Assembly: GCA_013792135.1 (NCBI GenBank)
Contig: VMSP01000110.1
Coordinates: 58,810 to 122,809, forward strand
DNA from: Desulfocapsa sp.
GTDB taxonomy: Bacteria > Desulfobacterota > Desulfobulbia > Desulfobulbales > Desulfocapsaceae
DNA length: 64,000 nt
Direction of reading: 5' to 3'
Part shown: piece by piece, positions 1-9,720 of the stretch
How positions within the stretch are numbered: position 1 is the stretch's first letter
Layout: the number at the start of each line of letters is the position of its first letter
Notes under the pieces: generated by a model
Database searches by the model: none
What the model was told of the DNA's origin: nothing
What the model saw: only the letters and a program-made list of their open reading frames with translations
Made by a program: the position numbers and the translations under genes

Positions 1-996
1 CTACAAAAAATCGCCTGTCCGCATTGTGGAGTTATTGGTTCGGCGGCGGATTCTATGGTCGGCATGAAACTCAGGTGTCCGCGATGCGAGAAGGTGTTTT
101 TACTGATGCAAGACAGGTTGATAGGGCCGTCAGTCAGTGCTATTGAGATTGCTGGAGAAGAGAGCATGTCGGCGGTGGAAAGTGGCGGTGTTGTGTCGTC
201 TGCAGGAGGTGAGAAAACATTCCTTGAGCCTATAACAGAAATGGAGCTTGAAGTTGCTCCCGAACCGGAAGCAGAGCCCGAGGTGGAAGTTGTTCCCGAG
301 CCGGAAGCAGAGCCCGAGGTGGAAGTTGCTCCCGAACCGGAAGCAGAGCCCGAGGTGGAAGTTGTTCCCGAGCCGGAACCAGAGCCCGAGGTGGAAGTTG
401 CTCCCGAGCCGGAACCAGAGCCCGAGATTGAAGTTGCTCCCGCGCCGGAAGCAGAGCCCGAGATTGAAGTTGTTCCCGCGCCGGAACCAGAGCCCGAGAT
501 TGAAGTTGCTCCCGCGCCGGAAGCAGAGCCCGAGATTGAAGTTGCTCCCGAGCCGGAACCAGAGCCCGAGATTGAAGTTGTTCCCGCGCCGGAACCAGAG
601 CCCGAGATTGAAGTTGCTCCCGCGCCGGAAGCAGAGCCCGAGATTGAAGTTGCTCCCGAACCGGAACCAGAGCTAAAAATTGTTCATGAGGCTGAGCCTG
701 TTTTGCCGGTTGAAGAAACCAAGGGTGAAGATCAGGAAGGCGAGGGGCTTGAGTCAACAGCCATGCCTGCCCATGTCTGTGATGGTTGTGGTGAGTCTTT
801 TCATCCAGAATTTATGCAGGAGATTGATTCTAAATTTTATTGTGGAGTCTGTCAGCTTCGTTCTGCCGCCCTGGATGCCAAAGAAAAGGCACCAAGATTT
901 GGTGGTGGGCAGTTACGGGGTACCCTTGCTGCACTTTTGCTTCTTGGGTTGCTTGTACTACTTGTGCTGGTGTTGAAGAAGCTTGGTATTATCTGA
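1..996 (+). CDS. Zinc-ribbon, Pro/Glu-repeat, single-pass membrane protein (5' end outside window)
   Basis: The reading frame is open from base 1, so the gene starts upstream. Counting from base 1, C6/C9 and C26/C29 form a CxxC-x16-CxxC zinc ribbon of the MJ0042 type (first pair CPHC, second CPRC). An ATG at base 55 would cut this ribbon in half, which argues against it as the start. Residues about 84-227 are twelve copies of a 12-residue acidic Pro/Glu/Val repeat. A second four-Cys ribbon follows (C260, C263, C281, C284) and then a C-terminal hydrophobic helix (about residues 308-328) with a short basic tail. Such proteins in delta-proteobacteria are usually annotated only as zinc-ribbon domain proteins. 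The repeat should make an extended charged spacer between the two ribbons. No enzymatic role can be assigned. Confidence 0.75.
   Translation, partial: LQKIACPHCGVIGSAADSMVGMKLRCPRCEKVFLLMQDRLIGPSVSAIEIAGEESMSAVESGGVVSSAGGEKTFLEPITEMELEVAPEPEAEPEVEVVPEPEAEPEVEVAPEPEAEPEVEVVPEPEPEPEVEVAPEPEPEPEIEVAPAPEAEPEIEVVPAPEPEPEIEVAPAPEAEPEIEVAPEPEPEPEIEVVPAPEPEPEIEVAPAPEAEPEIEVAPEPEPELKIVHEAEPVLPVEETKGEDQEGEGLESTAMPAHVCDGCGESFHPEFMQEIDSKFYCGVCQLRSAALDAKEKAPRFGGGQLRGTLAALLLLGLLVLLVLVLKKLGII
250..681 (+). repeat. In-gene tandem repeat, 12 x 36 bp
   Basis: Twelve head-to-tail 36-bp units encode EV(A/V)P(E/A)PE(A/P)EPE(V/I). The first four units use GAGGTG (EV) and later ones GAGATT (EI). The pattern of E/A and A/P choices recurs in blocks of about three units (AP-AEP, EP-PEP, VP-AP-PEP), suggesting recent expansion by multi-unit duplication. 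The repeat also keeps two other frames open, which creates spurious ORFs on both strands. Confidence 0.9.
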
Positions 997-1012
997 TATT
1001 ATAAGGAGTTTC

Positions 1013-1051
1013 ATGCAGAGAAGTCTTTTGGGCAAATTTTATTATAGGTAA
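1013..1051 (+). other. Possible 12-codon ORF or gene remnant with strong RBS
   Basis: An AAGGAG motif (1003-1008) lies 4 nt upstream of an ATG at 1013, followed by only twelve codons (MQRSLLGKFYYR) and TAA. The ORF stops 7 bp before the inverted-repeat element at 1059. A good ribosome binding site in front of such a short frame may mark the 5' stump of a gene lost when the element inserted, or a leader peptide. Length alone cannot separate this from chance. Confidence 0.25.
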
Positions 1052-1058
1052 AGCGCCT

Positions 1059-1211
1059 CTAGGAGTCTGTCGGATTATCCGAATTTAAAAAAGATAACAT
1101 ATTGATATTGCAACATATAATACAAATTGCAAGTTGCGTAACATTTCTAGTATTTCTTTAAATATCAGTAAGTTACGAAAAGCAAATCACCATAATCCGA
1201 CAGACTCCTAG
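1059..1211. repeat. MITE-like element with 20-bp perfect terminal inverted repeats
   Basis: CTAGGAGTCTGTCGGATTAT at 1059-1078 is exactly mirrored by its reverse complement at 1192-1211, enclosing an AT-rich 113-bp core with no coding capacity. Perfect 20-bp termini around a 153-bp non-coding AT-rich body fit a miniature inverted-repeat transposable element mobilised in trans. No clear target-site duplication is visible in the flanks, and no second copy was seen in this window. Confidence 0.6.
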
Positions 1212-1292
1212 CGGATCATAATAGTCGTTCCGAATAAAAAGACTGTAGTGTATTTTTTATAAAATACTCACATAGCTAACAATTGGAGAAAA

Positions 1293-3437
1293 ATGTTGAA
1301 AATATTTCCTCAGACAGTGAAGGCCAAATTACTTATTCTTATTGGCTTTGCTTTTTTCCTTCTGGTGGGGGGGCTTGTCGTCAGTACTGCCATTGAGAAA
1401 AAAAAGACCTTTCTGCAGGGAGAACAACTCCGGCTTCAGGCTAAATATGAGCAGGTACAGAAGCTGTTTGAGGACAGCGCGGCAGAGGCACTGGCCATGG
1501 CCTTTGTGGTGGCGGAAACCCGGGAGGTACAACGTCTTTTTGCAGAACGGAACCGGAGCGAACTTACTCGTATTACCTTGCCGATGTTCAATAATCTGAA
1601 GGAGCAGCTGCAATTGGCCCAGTTTCAGTTTCTGACTCCTCCGGCCACTTCTTTTCTTCGTCTGCACAAATTGGAAAAATTTAATGATGATTTAACCTCA
1701 ACACGGCAGACCGTGGTCCAGGCTAATCAACAGAAGCAGGCAGTGTCTGGTATTGAAATAGGTCTTGCCGGCCTTGGGCTTCGGGGAGTTGTGCCTGTTG
1801 TTTTTGAGGGTAAGCATATTGGCGTCGTTGAGTTTGGTAAGGATCTCAATGATGCTCTGGTAATGCCCTTGAAAGAAAAATTAGGTGTTGATGTCTCTGT
1901 TATTGCCCCGGAAGGGAGTGGCTTCAAGTACCTGGCCAAAACACATTCGATGTCCATTCCTGAAACCCGCTATCCGTTTCTACGCAAGGTCATGGAGCAA
2001 GGGGCCATTGTTATTGATCAGGTTCACAAGGGTGGCAAGGATCTTCTCACCGTGTATGGGCCTTTGAAAGATTATGGTGGTAATACCATTGGTGTCTTGG
2101 CTGTTCCCAGTGATATCAGTGCCACCGTTGCGGCTATTTCCGTTAATCTGTACAAGATGATTGCTGCCGGATTTGTTTTTCTCTTTCTGTTGCTGCTGAT
2201 CTTGAATTTTATCATTAATCGTTTGATTAACAACCCATTGCGGATGGTCATCGGCAAGTTTGAGAAGGCTGGCCGTGGTGATCTGACCCAACATATAATC
2301 AGCAAGGGGCTGAAGGCGCTGAATTGTCCTGATGGATTGCAGGAGGCACATCTGGAATGCGGTTGTGACGATGCAAACTCAAACTGCTGGGAGACCTGTG
2401 GTTCTTTTGCGTCTGAGATTAAATGTCCGTGGCTTCTCACGAATAAGTTCAAGAACTGTCGGGAATGTCCTGATGGCTATCAGGCAGGAGTGCTTGATGA
2501 GTTTGCTGAACTGGGCACCTGCTTTAACGCCTTTCTGCGCAATGTAAGGAGGATAGTTATTGATCTTCAGGACAGTGTGCAGGCGATGGCTACTTCTTCG
2601 GGTGAGCTTTCTACTCTGGCCAGAGGCATGGAGGAAGGTGCAAACAATTCATCTGAGCGGACCAATAGTGTGGCTGCCGCTGCTGAGGAGATGAGTGCCA
2701 ATATGAATTCTGTGGCGGCAGCCAGTGAGCAGGCTGCCACTAATGTAAATATGGTGGCTACTGCCACCGAGGAAATGAGTGCCACTATTTCCAGAATTGC
2801 CGACAATACTGAAAAAGCAAGTTCCATTACCCGTGCTGCGGTGGAGCAGGCTCGTGAGGCCTCTGAAAAGGTGAATGTACTTGGCAAGGCTGCAAGTGAA
2901 ATCAGCAAGGTGACTGAGGTGATCAGTGAGATCTCAGAGCAGACCAATCTGCTGGCGCTGAACGCGACTATTGAGGCGGCCCGGGCCGGTGAGGCCGGCA
3001 AAGGTTTTGCCGTAGTCGCCAACGAGATCAAGGTTTTGGCCAAGCAGACGTCGGATGCCACTCAGCAGATCAAGCAGCAGATTGAAGGGATTCAGTCATC
3101 AACGGGTGAGACCATTGACGAGATTCGTGAAATTTCAGCGGTAATTGATCAGGTCAACGAGATTGTCACCATCATTGCCACGGCTATTGAAGAGCAGGCT
3201 GCGACCACTGGTGAGATTGGCAGCAATGTGGTGCAGGCGGCCCAGGGCATCAGCCAGGTTAATGAAAACGTGGCCCAAACTTCAGCAGTCTCAGGTGATA
3301 TAGCCGGTGATATCAGCGGGGTCAGCGGAGTAATTCAGGAGATGAGCCGCAGTGCCAGTGAGGTCAATGGTCGTGCCGGTGATCTGGCCGCCCTTGCCGA
3401 AAAACTCCGGGAGCTGATCAGTAGATTCAAGGTATGA
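1293..3437 (+). CDS. Methyl-accepting chemotaxis protein with Cys-rich insert near HAMP
   Basis: 714-residue chemoreceptor. A first transmembrane helix (about residues 12-33) is followed by a periplasmic sensor region (35-285, Cache-like by layout), a second helix (about 287-310) and a HAMP-like start ([19 protein letters not shown]). Between HAMP and the signalling coiled coil, residues 345-410 carry nine cysteines, including a CWETCG motif, CPW and a CRECPDGY motif, resembling the 'two-CW' metal-binding segments of delta-proteobacterial sensors. The C-terminal half is a classic MCP signalling domain; the kinase-binding tip [20 protein letters not shown] lies near 546-565. GGAG precedes the ATG by 5 nt. 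It is monocistronic. The receptor part would feed CheA/CheW; the ligand is unknown. The Cys cluster suggests an added metal- or redox-sensing input, which is inference. Confidence 0.93.
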   Translation: MLKIFPQTVKAKLLILIGFAFFLLVGGLVVSTAIEKKKTFLQGEQLRLQAKYEQVQKLFEDSAAEALAMAFVVAETREVQRLFAERNRSELTRITLPMFNNLKEQLQLAQFQFLTPPATSFLRLHKLEKFNDDLTSTRQTVVQANQQKQAVSGIEIGLAGLGLRGVVPVVFEGKHIGVVEFGKDLNDALVMPLKEKLGVDVSVIAPEGSGFKYLAKTHSMSIPETRYPFLRKVMEQGAIVIDQVHKGGKDLLTVYGPLKDYGGNTIGVLAVPSDISATVAAISVNLYKMIAAGFVFLFLLLLILNFIINRLINNPLRMVIGKFEKAGRGDLTQHIISKGLKALNCPDGLQEAHLECGCDDANSNCWETCGSFASEIKCPWLLTNKFKNCRECPDGYQAGVLDEFAELGTCFNAFLRNVRRIVIDLQDSVQAMATSSGELSTLARGMEEGANNSSERTNSVAAAAEEMSANMNSVAAASEQAATNVNMVATATEEMSATISRIADNTEKASSITRAAVEQAREASEKVNVLGKAASEISKVTEVISEISEQTNLLALNATIEAARAGEAGKGFAVVANEIKVLAKQTSDATQQIKQQIEGIQSSTGETIDEIREISAVIDQVNEIVTIIATAIEEQAATTGEIGSNVVQAAQGISQVNENVAQTSAVSGDIAGDISGVSGVIQEMSRSASEVNGRAGDLAALAEKLRELISRFKV

Positions 3438-3902
3438 TGTGAAGGAGCTCCGTAGGGTTATCGTCTGGGTGATACAATCGTTGAGTCTGGCCGTACGTCG
3501 AAGAGAGTTGTTTTCTGGTGGGGAGTGAAAACAGAGATTCTCAATTTTCGATACAAAAGCACCTTTTTTTTTGAGAGATTTTTTTTGTTATTTCACTTGT
3601 TGTAAACGATCCTCTTCAGCATCTAATCCCAGTGAGACCGTAGGTGGTGCTGTAACAATCTTCCGAACCCGCTTAGCGATATATTTACAGCCCGTTCGGG
3701 CCCATCCATGCAATGGCTGGGGTAGCATTGCTATCGATTTATTCATGGATGAAACGGTTTTTTTTACCTGCCAAGTGAGTTCCTAGATATGTTGAGTATA
3801 ATTTTCTATGATGCAATTGATGAGCTAATAGGTCAATTGTGCGGGCATTCCTGCTACAATTGATTGCAACGGATGAAGAGTCAGCCAAAAGGAGACGCTA
3901 CT
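3438..3902. other. Intergenic region, no gene seen
   Basis: 465 bp between the chemoreceptor and the beta-helix gene. Short open frames here have no ribosome binding site and no recognisable protein features. A TATAAT hexamer at 3797-3802 lacks a good -35 partner. Two imperfect CAATTGAT-type repeats lie between 3820 and 3870. No RNA gene or clear terminator was seen. Confidence 0.5.
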
Positions 3903-5477
3903 ATGATCCACGATACGTTATCTGGGAGGTACATGGCCTTCATTCTGCTGGTTATTCTGGCAGTTCCTCACTCGGCCAACGCAGCAGTCCATTGTGTAAC
4001 CAAGCAGGGTGGTGGTTGTGATACATCGATCTGCGTCGATTGCTCGCTCAAAATCCAGGATGGTATTGATAAGGCATTAAATGGCGATGAGGTGCGTGTT
4101 GCTGCGGGTACCTATAGCGATCGCACCACGGTCTCAATCAATGTTAATGGGACAAACTATCCTGTTACGCAGGTTGCAGTAATCAAGGACAAGAGTCTGA
4201 CGCTGCGTGGGGGCTATACCACAAGTAATTGGTCAGTATCTGATCCACTGGCGAATGCCACCATTATTGATGTGAAGGGCTACTTAATCGGTGCTGGTCG
4301 CGGGATTACGGTACGAGGCAATGGGACCGAGAATGTGGCAATCGATGGTTTCACCGTTCAGAACGGAAATTATACAAACCTGGGGTGTGCTGGTAATTTT
4401 GGTGGAGGAATGGACTGTGGTGGTGGTGTATATGTCTTTAATTCACAGATTAAACTGAGCAACAGCATCATTCGCAACAACATAGGTTCCACTCTTAACA
4501 TGTGTACAGGTGGAGGTGTTTTTCTTTATCAGACTCGGGTTGGCAGCGAACTGAACCACGTGACGGTGCAGGGAAATGAGTGCCCAACCACAGCAGGTTA
4601 CGGTATTGGAGGTGGCATTGCAGTAGATTCTTCCTTGGGTTTACTGTCCATTGCCAATTCCATTATACAAAATAACATTAGTCACAATGATGGGGGCGGT
4701 CTCTTTCTCCTCAATCCTGGAAAACTGGTGTGGATCACTGATACCAGATTTGTTGGGAATATAGCCTCTAATGATAAAGGTGGGGGAATGTATGCTATGG
4801 TCACAATGGATCAGTCCAGCGGAACGGCCTTGGTCATGGATCGAGTTCGATTCGATCAGAATGCTGGACAAAGTGGAACAGCTATATATCTAGATCACGG
4901 TGGTTCTGATCCAAGCAGAGTTGAGATAAACAATCTTTTGTTAACCCGGAACCAGAGTAGTTATACGGGACCAACGGCCTCATTGATAAAAATAGCATCG
5001 TACGATGATTTCAATGTCTTCCTCCGCCAGCTTACTGTTGCCGGCGATAATTCTTCCGGCAGTTTCTTGGAGGCATACGCAGCAAATTATTTGGGATCTG
5101 TTGTGCATGTACAAGTTCAGAACGCCCTGATCGATTCGGTTCCCATTGCGTTTTATGGAAACAACGATACTACGGCCGGCGTTCTCAATCTGGAGTTCAG
5201 CAATACACTCATCCATAACGTGCCCACGCTCACACAAGGGGACGACGGGGCGGGGGTCAACTTGGATGGCAGTAATACGATAACGGCAGACCCATTACTG
5301 GACACCACATACCATTTAAAATCAGGCTCACCTGCGATTAATCATGGCATGGTAACCAACGTGTCAACCGATATTGATGGCGATTCACGGCCCGCAGGTG
5401 GTGCGTATGATATCGGGGCGGATGAATACCGGTTTCCGTGGATTATGTTCAATCCGGCCTTTATAAAGCATCAATAA
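3903..5477 (+). CDS. Secreted right-handed beta-helix protein with choice-of-anchor-Q C-terminus
   Basis: The ATG at 3903 is chosen over an in-frame ATG at 3864 because an AGGAG motif (3890-3894) sits 8 nt before it and the product then starts with a clean Sec signal (MIHDTLSGRY, hydrophobic core, cleavage after SANA). Mature residues carry repeated N-x-I/G-G-G-(V/I/M) rungs typical of parallel beta-helix (pectate-lyase-like, PbH1) proteins. An early Cys-rich stretch (HCVTKQGGGCDTSICVDCS) may form disulfides. The end matches the 'choice-of-anchor Q' signature (GSPAINHG then GDSRPAGGAYDIGADEY). About 524 residues. Such proteins are surface or extracellular; substrate and catalysis are unknown. 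It converges on gspE with 5 bp between stops, so it is outside the T2SS operon but could be a T2SS cargo (inference). Confidence 0.8.
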   Translation: MIHDTLSGRYMAFILLVILAVPHSANAAVHCVTKQGGGCDTSICVDCSLKIQDGIDKALNGDEVRVAAGTYSDRTTVSINVNGTNYPVTQVAVIKDKSLTLRGGYTTSNWSVSDPLANATIIDVKGYLIGAGRGITVRGNGTENVAIDGFTVQNGNYTNLGCAGNFGGGMDCGGGVYVFNSQIKLSNSIIRNNIGSTLNMCTGGGVFLYQTRVGSELNHVTVQGNECPTTAGYGIGGGIAVDSSLGLLSIANSIIQNNISHNDGGGLFLLNPGKLVWITDTRFVGNIASNDKGGGMYAMVTMDQSSGTALVMDRVRFDQNAGQSGTAIYLDHGGSDPSRVEINNLLLTRNQSSYTGPTASLIKIASYDDFNVFLRQLTVAGDNSSGSFLEAYAANYLGSVVHVQVQNALIDSVPIAFYGNNDTTAGVLNLEFSNTLIHNVPTLTQGDDGAGVNLDGSNTITADPLLDTTYHLKSGSPAINHGMVTNVSTDIDGDSRPAGGAYDIGADEYRFPWIMFNPAFIKHQ

Positions 5478-5482
5478 GATCT

Positions 5483-7165
5483 TTATTCCTTTGACACCCG
5501 GAACACCTCTTCAATGGTGGTGATCCCCTGCAGGACTTTCATGGCACCGTCATGTCGCAGGGTGATCATCCCGTTTTTGATAGCCTGTTCTTTGATTTCG
5601 TCGGCGTTGGCGGTTGTCAGAATCATGTGTTTCATCTCGCGGTCCATGAGCAGCAACTCAAAAATACCGCATCTTCCCTTGTAACCGGTATGGTGACATT
5701 TCGCGCACCCCTTTCCTCTGTATGCCAGCTGGGTGGGTTCATCCGGCTGGATCCCCAGTTTGATCAGCGCTTCCTTCTCCGGTATATACGCCTCTTTGCA
5801 GTGAGGGCAAATAATACGTACCAGGCGCTGAGCAAGGATTGCATTGATAGATGATGAAAGAAGAAAGGGTTCGACGCCCATATCGATGAGTCTTGTTATT
5901 GCACTGGCGGCATCATTGGTATGCAGAGTGGAAAATACCAGATGACCGGTAAGGGCTGACTGGATAGCAATCTCTGCCGTTTCTGTGTCCCGGATCTCGC
6001 CTATCAGAATAACATCAGGATCCTGCCGGACAATAGAGCGGAGGCCGGAGGCAAAGGTGAGGTCGATCTTGGGGTTGACCTGAACCTGGCCTATACCACT
6101 GATCCGGTATTCGATGGGGTCCTCTACGGTAATGATATTGATATCGGTGTTGTTGATGGAGGTCAGGGCCGCATAGAGTGTGGTGGTCTTGCCGCTGCCG
6201 GTAGGGCCGGTGACCAGGACGATACCGTTGGCCGCCTTGATCTGTTGGGAAAAAGGAATGAAGCGGTCATCGGGCATGCCGAGCTCGGTCAGGGTAATTA
6301 ATACCGAAGACTTATCGAGGAGGCGAAGCACGACCCGTTCGCCAAAGGAGGTGGGCAGGGTGGAGACCCGGAGGTCAACATCTTTATTGCCGACCTTCAA
6401 CTCAATACGTCCATCCTGAGGCAGCCGCTTTTCCGCAATATTCAGATTGGCCATGATCTTGATCCTCGAGATCAGCGCCGACTGGACATGTTTGGGCGGG
6501 CTGAGCATGTCGTAGAGGATACCGTCCAGGCGCTGGCGGATCTTCAGGCTGTTCTGGTAGGGTTCGATATGGATATCAGAGGCATTGTCGCGCACGGCTT
6601 GAGAAAACATGAGGTTGACCAGGCGGATAACCGGAGCATCACTGGTATCATCAAGCAGATCACCCGTCTCTTCAATCTCGGAAAAAAGGGCCTCTGGATC
6701 TTCACTGTCAATACCCTGCATGACCTCTTCTGCTGAATCCTGGGTCATGTCATAGGAAAAATTGATGGCTGTGGTAATGGCAGCCAAGGGGCAGAGAACT
6801 GGCCGCATACCGCTCCAGCCCAGAATGGCGCGGAGATCGTCAAGGGCCTGAAAACTGAATGGATCATTGATGGCAATATAGACATCGTTCTGAGTTGCCA
6901 CTGGCACCATAGTGTTTTTTTTCAGAAAGGCGATGGCAATGCTGGCGGTAAAATCAGTCTGGATTTCAGGTGGAAGCGTGCGTACGACCTCCATATTTAA
7001 CTGTTGTCCCAGAGTTTCCAGGAGGTCAATCTCGTCGAGGTTGTTCTGTTTGATCAGGATCCGGACTAATTGACCGCCCTTTTCCGCCTGGGCCTCCAAG
7101 GCAAGTTCTCCGGCCTCTGGCGGCAGATTGAAGTGTTCAGTCAGGATGTTTTGTAACTGGTTCAT
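5483..7165 (-). CDS. gspE: Type II secretion ATPase GspE
   Basis: 560-residue cytoplasmic ATPase powering pseudopilus assembly. An N-terminal MshEN-like domain (residues 1-150) precedes the ATPase core. Walker A GPTGSGKTTT is near residue 320, with the Asp-box region RQDPDVILIGEIRD and His-box STLHTND following. The C-terminal zinc-binding segment has CPHC and, about 45 residues later, CAKC. The length fits GspE/PilB. It is the last gene of the gsp operon, 136 bp after gspD across palindromic element C. No gspF follows, although gspF normally sits directly after gspE. PilB of a type IV pilus is the main alternative, but the eleven-gene gsp context settles the role. Confidence 0.95.
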   Translation of the reverse strand: MNQLQNILTEHFNLPPEAGELALEAQAEKGGQLVRILIKQNNLDEIDLLETLGQQLNMEVVRTLPPEIQTDFTASIAIAFLKKNTMVPVATQNDVYIAINDPFSFQALDDLRAILGWSGMRPVLCPLAAITTAINFSYDMTQDSAEEVMQGIDSEDPEALFSEIEETGDLLDDTSDAPVIRLVNLMFSQAVRDNASDIHIEPYQNSLKIRQRLDGILYDMLSPPKHVQSALISRIKIMANLNIAEKRLPQDGRIELKVGNKDVDLRVSTLPTSFGERVVLRLLDKSSVLITLTELGMPDDRFIPFSQQIKAANGIVLVTGPTGSGKTTTLYAALTSINNTDINIITVEDPIEYRISGIGQVQVNPKIDLTFASGLRSIVRQDPDVILIGEIRDTETAEIAIQSALTGHLVFSTLHTNDAASAITRLIDMGVEPFLLSSSINAILAQRLVRIICPHCKEAYIPEKEALIKLGIQPDEPTQLAYRGKGCAKCHHTGYKGRCGIFELLLMDREMKHMILTTANADEIKEQAIKNGMITLRHDGAMKVLQGITTIEEVFRVSKE

Positions 7166-7199
7166 GGGTGTTTGTTGATATCGCTATGTCCAAGATTAC

Positions 7200-7304
7200 T
7201 TAGGAGCCGTTACGAAATAACATGGCCATTTACATCTATTTCGTTACGGTTCCTTATGCCAATCCGAGTACTTAGATGGCCATGTTGTTTTTTAAAGTGG
7301 CTTA
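7200..7304. repeat. Nested palindromic intergenic element, copy C
   Basis: AGGAGCCGTTACGAAATA (7202-7219) pairs with TATTTCGTTACGGTTCCT (7237-7254), and ACATGGCCAT (7220-7229) pairs with ATGGCCATGT (7276-7285), so two alternative stems overlap. Read on the minus strand the element begins exactly at the gspD stop codon (TAT TAA GCC). It fills the gspD-gspE gap and shares its arms with copies D, E and G. The element may stabilise or terminate the transcript between the two genes. Confidence 0.7.
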
Positions 7305-9680
7305 ATAATTCTGATTGGTCGATTCCATGGGGGGTGGCTGTGTTTTCTGTAATCGCTGGAGATTCTCCCTGCAAGTTTCAAGAAGAGCACTATCCATGTT
7401 GGGGTTGCTGGAATTAAGCAATGCTGCCTGCTTACTGTTATTGTCCAAGATCATCTGGTAATACTTGATTGCCTGCTGAGGTTTATCTTCCCGCTCACTG
7501 ATGGTGGCCAGGTTGAACTGGGCGTAAGGATTATAAGGGTCTATACTCAGGGCCTTGTCGAACTGTTCTTTAGCTTCCTCGTACTTTCCTTTTTGCATCT
7601 GCTCAAAACCTTGGTCAATCAGGGCCATGACATTGGCGTTATCCATTGGGTTAGCCAGGATTTGTCTTGCCTCGGGGATATCTTTTTCGATGGTCTCGGC
7701 CTTGATGGCTGTGACCCCGGCCATGTCGCCAGGATTTTTAATGATCCTGGGGGTTATAAAGATGAACATGTTGGTCTTTTTCCGGCTGGTACTTTTCTCC
7801 TTGAAGAGCCAGCCGAGCAGAGGAATATCACCTAAAATCGGAACCTTGTACTCGCCCTCGGTGTCGTCCTGGCCAATGATGCCGCCGATGACAATGGTAT
7901 TGTTGTCTTTGACGAGAACGGTGGTAGTGGCGGTGCGCTTGAAGGTGGTGGGTTTATCAGCCGCAGAGCCCGCCTTGAGCTTGCTGACCTCGGTAGCGAT
8001 TTCCAGGCGCAGGATATCGGCCTGATTGATCTGCGGGGTGATGGTCAGCTTGGTTGCAATATCCTTGTATTCATAGTTCTGGTAACCGATGGAGCCTGTG
8101 TCTGTGGTTGTGCCGGTGCTGTCTATGGCGGCCTGTGTTCTGGTGAGATAAGGCGTATTTTCACCGATACTGATTTCCGCTTTTTTGTTGTCGGTAGTCA
8201 GTATCTGGGGAGTGGCAATAACATTGACATTGCTATCTGTCTTGTAGGCCCTTAATACGGCACCGATATCTGGAAAGGTGATGCCGCCGATCTTGATACC
8301 CTGTTTTAAAACGCCTAAAGAAAAGCCCTGACCAATGGCGGCAGTAGCGGGAGTAGCCGCAATGGCAGCAGTCGTAGCAGTAGCCGCAACAGCAGCAACG
8401 CCAGGTGTATAGCCGACGGTGTCTGATAGTTTGTAACCAGCGCTGCCGCCAAATCCGCTGAGCATCTGTCCTGTCCCATCGGCAAACTCGCCGCCCCCCA
8501 TCCAATTGACCCCCACATCAAAGGTGGCATCGGCATCTACCTCCATGATCAGCGCCTCCAGATAGACCATCCGTCTGGGGATATCCAGTTTTTTGATGAC
8601 ATTTTCCAGCTCTCTGAATTCGGAACGGGAGGCAGTGATGATCAGAGAGTTGGTTTCGATATCAGGCATAATTTTGACATCTTTGGAGATGGTCGGCGCT
8701 TCACCTTTTTTGGCCGGATCACTACTCTGTTGACCGGGCAGAGCGGTTAATACCGTAGCCAGCTCCTTTGCCGTTGCGTGCTGCAGATAGACCACCTGGA
8801 TGTTTCCCTCACTCTGCTTCATCTCGGTATCAAGCAGAGTGATCAGGTGTTTAATCCGGACGACATCAGTCGGCGAGGCAACCAGAATAAGACTGTTGAT
8901 GGGATCATAGGCCACTATTTTAATAGAAGAAAGAGATGGTGCCCCCTTATTAAGGCGGCCGGGAGCTTGCTGGAAAATAGTATTGATGGCAGTGGCCGCC
9001 ACGGTCGATGAAGCATAGTTGAGGGGGATTACTGCAATCTCTTCATCGGTAAGCGGGATATCAATGGCTTCAATGATGGTCAAGAGCTTCTGGATGTTGG
9101 AGAGGGTTTCGGTGATAATCAGCATTCCTGACTGGGTGTGGGCAATGACCACGGACGTTTTGGAAACTAAGGGGGCCAGCACCTTTTTCATCTCGTCAGG
9201 AGTGGTATAGCGCAAGGGAATAATCTGGGTGACAATCTTGTCTTCGGGACGGGAGGGGTCTCCGTGATTGAGAGTTTTGATGTTCTGGGAAAGGGCGCGG
9301 GAGGCCGGCATTATCTTGCTGATAGCACCGGCCGGTACTGTTGTGAACCCGTTTACTTCCAGGACTGACTCGAAGAGCTGATATGCCTCATCCTCTGATA
9401 TCTTGGTAGGAGAGATAATGGTGACATTGCCCTGTACCGCCTTATCAACTACAAAATTTTTTCCAGTCAACTCACTGATGTATTTTATGAACAAGCGAAT
9501 ATCAACATTGTCAAAATCAATGGTTATAAATCGCTCGGAGGTTTTATCCTGCGATTGTTTTGTTGCTGCCTCCTGGGCCACGCAGAGGTATGGAGTAAAC
9601 TGAAGCAGCAGGATGACAACCACTGGCAGGCACAGTGTCTTGTAGTTAAAAGAGATTTTGAAAAGATGAAGCAAACTCAT
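7302..9680 (-). CDS. gspD: Type II secretion secretin GspD with C-terminal TPR extension
   Basis: 792-residue outer-membrane secretin. A signal peptide (hydrophobic about 15-32, cleaved near CVAQ) leads into the N0 domain (FITIDFDNVDIRLFIKYIS), three ring-building N1-N3 repeats (about 120-370), and the secretin core with the VPILGDIPLLGWLF motif near residue 625. An alanine-rich low-complexity stretch (Ala/Thr over about 25 residues, DNA 8330-8405) interrupts the early secretin domain. After the core there is no usual pilotin-binding S-domain; instead residues about 700-775 form TPR-like helices (GKYEEAKEQFDKALSIDP). AGGA precedes the ATG by 6 nt. It forms the exit pore for folded T2SS substrates. 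Confidence 0.95.
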   Translation of the reverse strand: MSLLHLFKISFNYKTLCLPVVVILLLQFTPYLCVAQEAATKQSQDKTSERFITIDFDNVDIRLFIKYISELTGKNFVVDKAVQGNVTIISPTKISEDEAYQLFESVLEVNGFTTVPAGAISKIMPASRALSQNIKTLNHGDPSRPEDKIVTQIIPLRYTTPDEMKKVLAPLVSKTSVVIAHTQSGMLIITETLSNIQKLLTIIEAIDIPLTDEEIAVIPLNYASSTVAATAINTIFQQAPGRLNKGAPSLSSIKIVAYDPINSLILVASPTDVVRIKHLITLLDTEMKQSEGNIQVVYLQHATAKELATVLTALPGQQSSDPAKKGEAPTISKDVKIMPDIETNSLIITASRSEFRELENVIKKLDIPRRMVYLEALIMEVDADATFDVGVNWMGGGEFADGTGQMLSGFGGSAGYKLSDTVGYTPGVAAVAATATTAAIAATPATAAIGQGFSLGVLKQGIKIGGITFPDIGAVLRAYKTDSNVNVIATPQILTTDNKKAEISIGENTPYLTRTQAAIDSTGTTTDTGSIGYQNYEYKDIATKLTITPQINQADILRLEIATEVSKLKAGSAADKPTTFKRTATTTVLVKDNNTIVIGGIIGQDDTEGEYKVPILGDIPLLGWLFKEKSTSRKKTNMFIFITPRIIKNPGDMAGVTAIKAETIEKDIPEARQILANPMDNANVMALIDQGFEQMQKGKYEEAKEQFDKALSIDPYNPYAQFNLATISEREDKPQQAIKYYQMILDNNSKQAALLNSSNPNMDSALLETCRENLQRLQKTQPPPMESTNQNY

Positions 9681-9720
9681 GGCTTATCCTGATTAGTTTC
9701 TTGTTGAGTGGTAAAAAGTT

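Noticed and set aside
230..757. Long open frame on the minus strand (and another plus frame 248-676) through the Pro/Glu repeat
   Set aside because: Open only because the 36-bp repeat lacks stops in three frames; no RBS, low-complexity product, and the plus frame with zinc ribbons explains the region.
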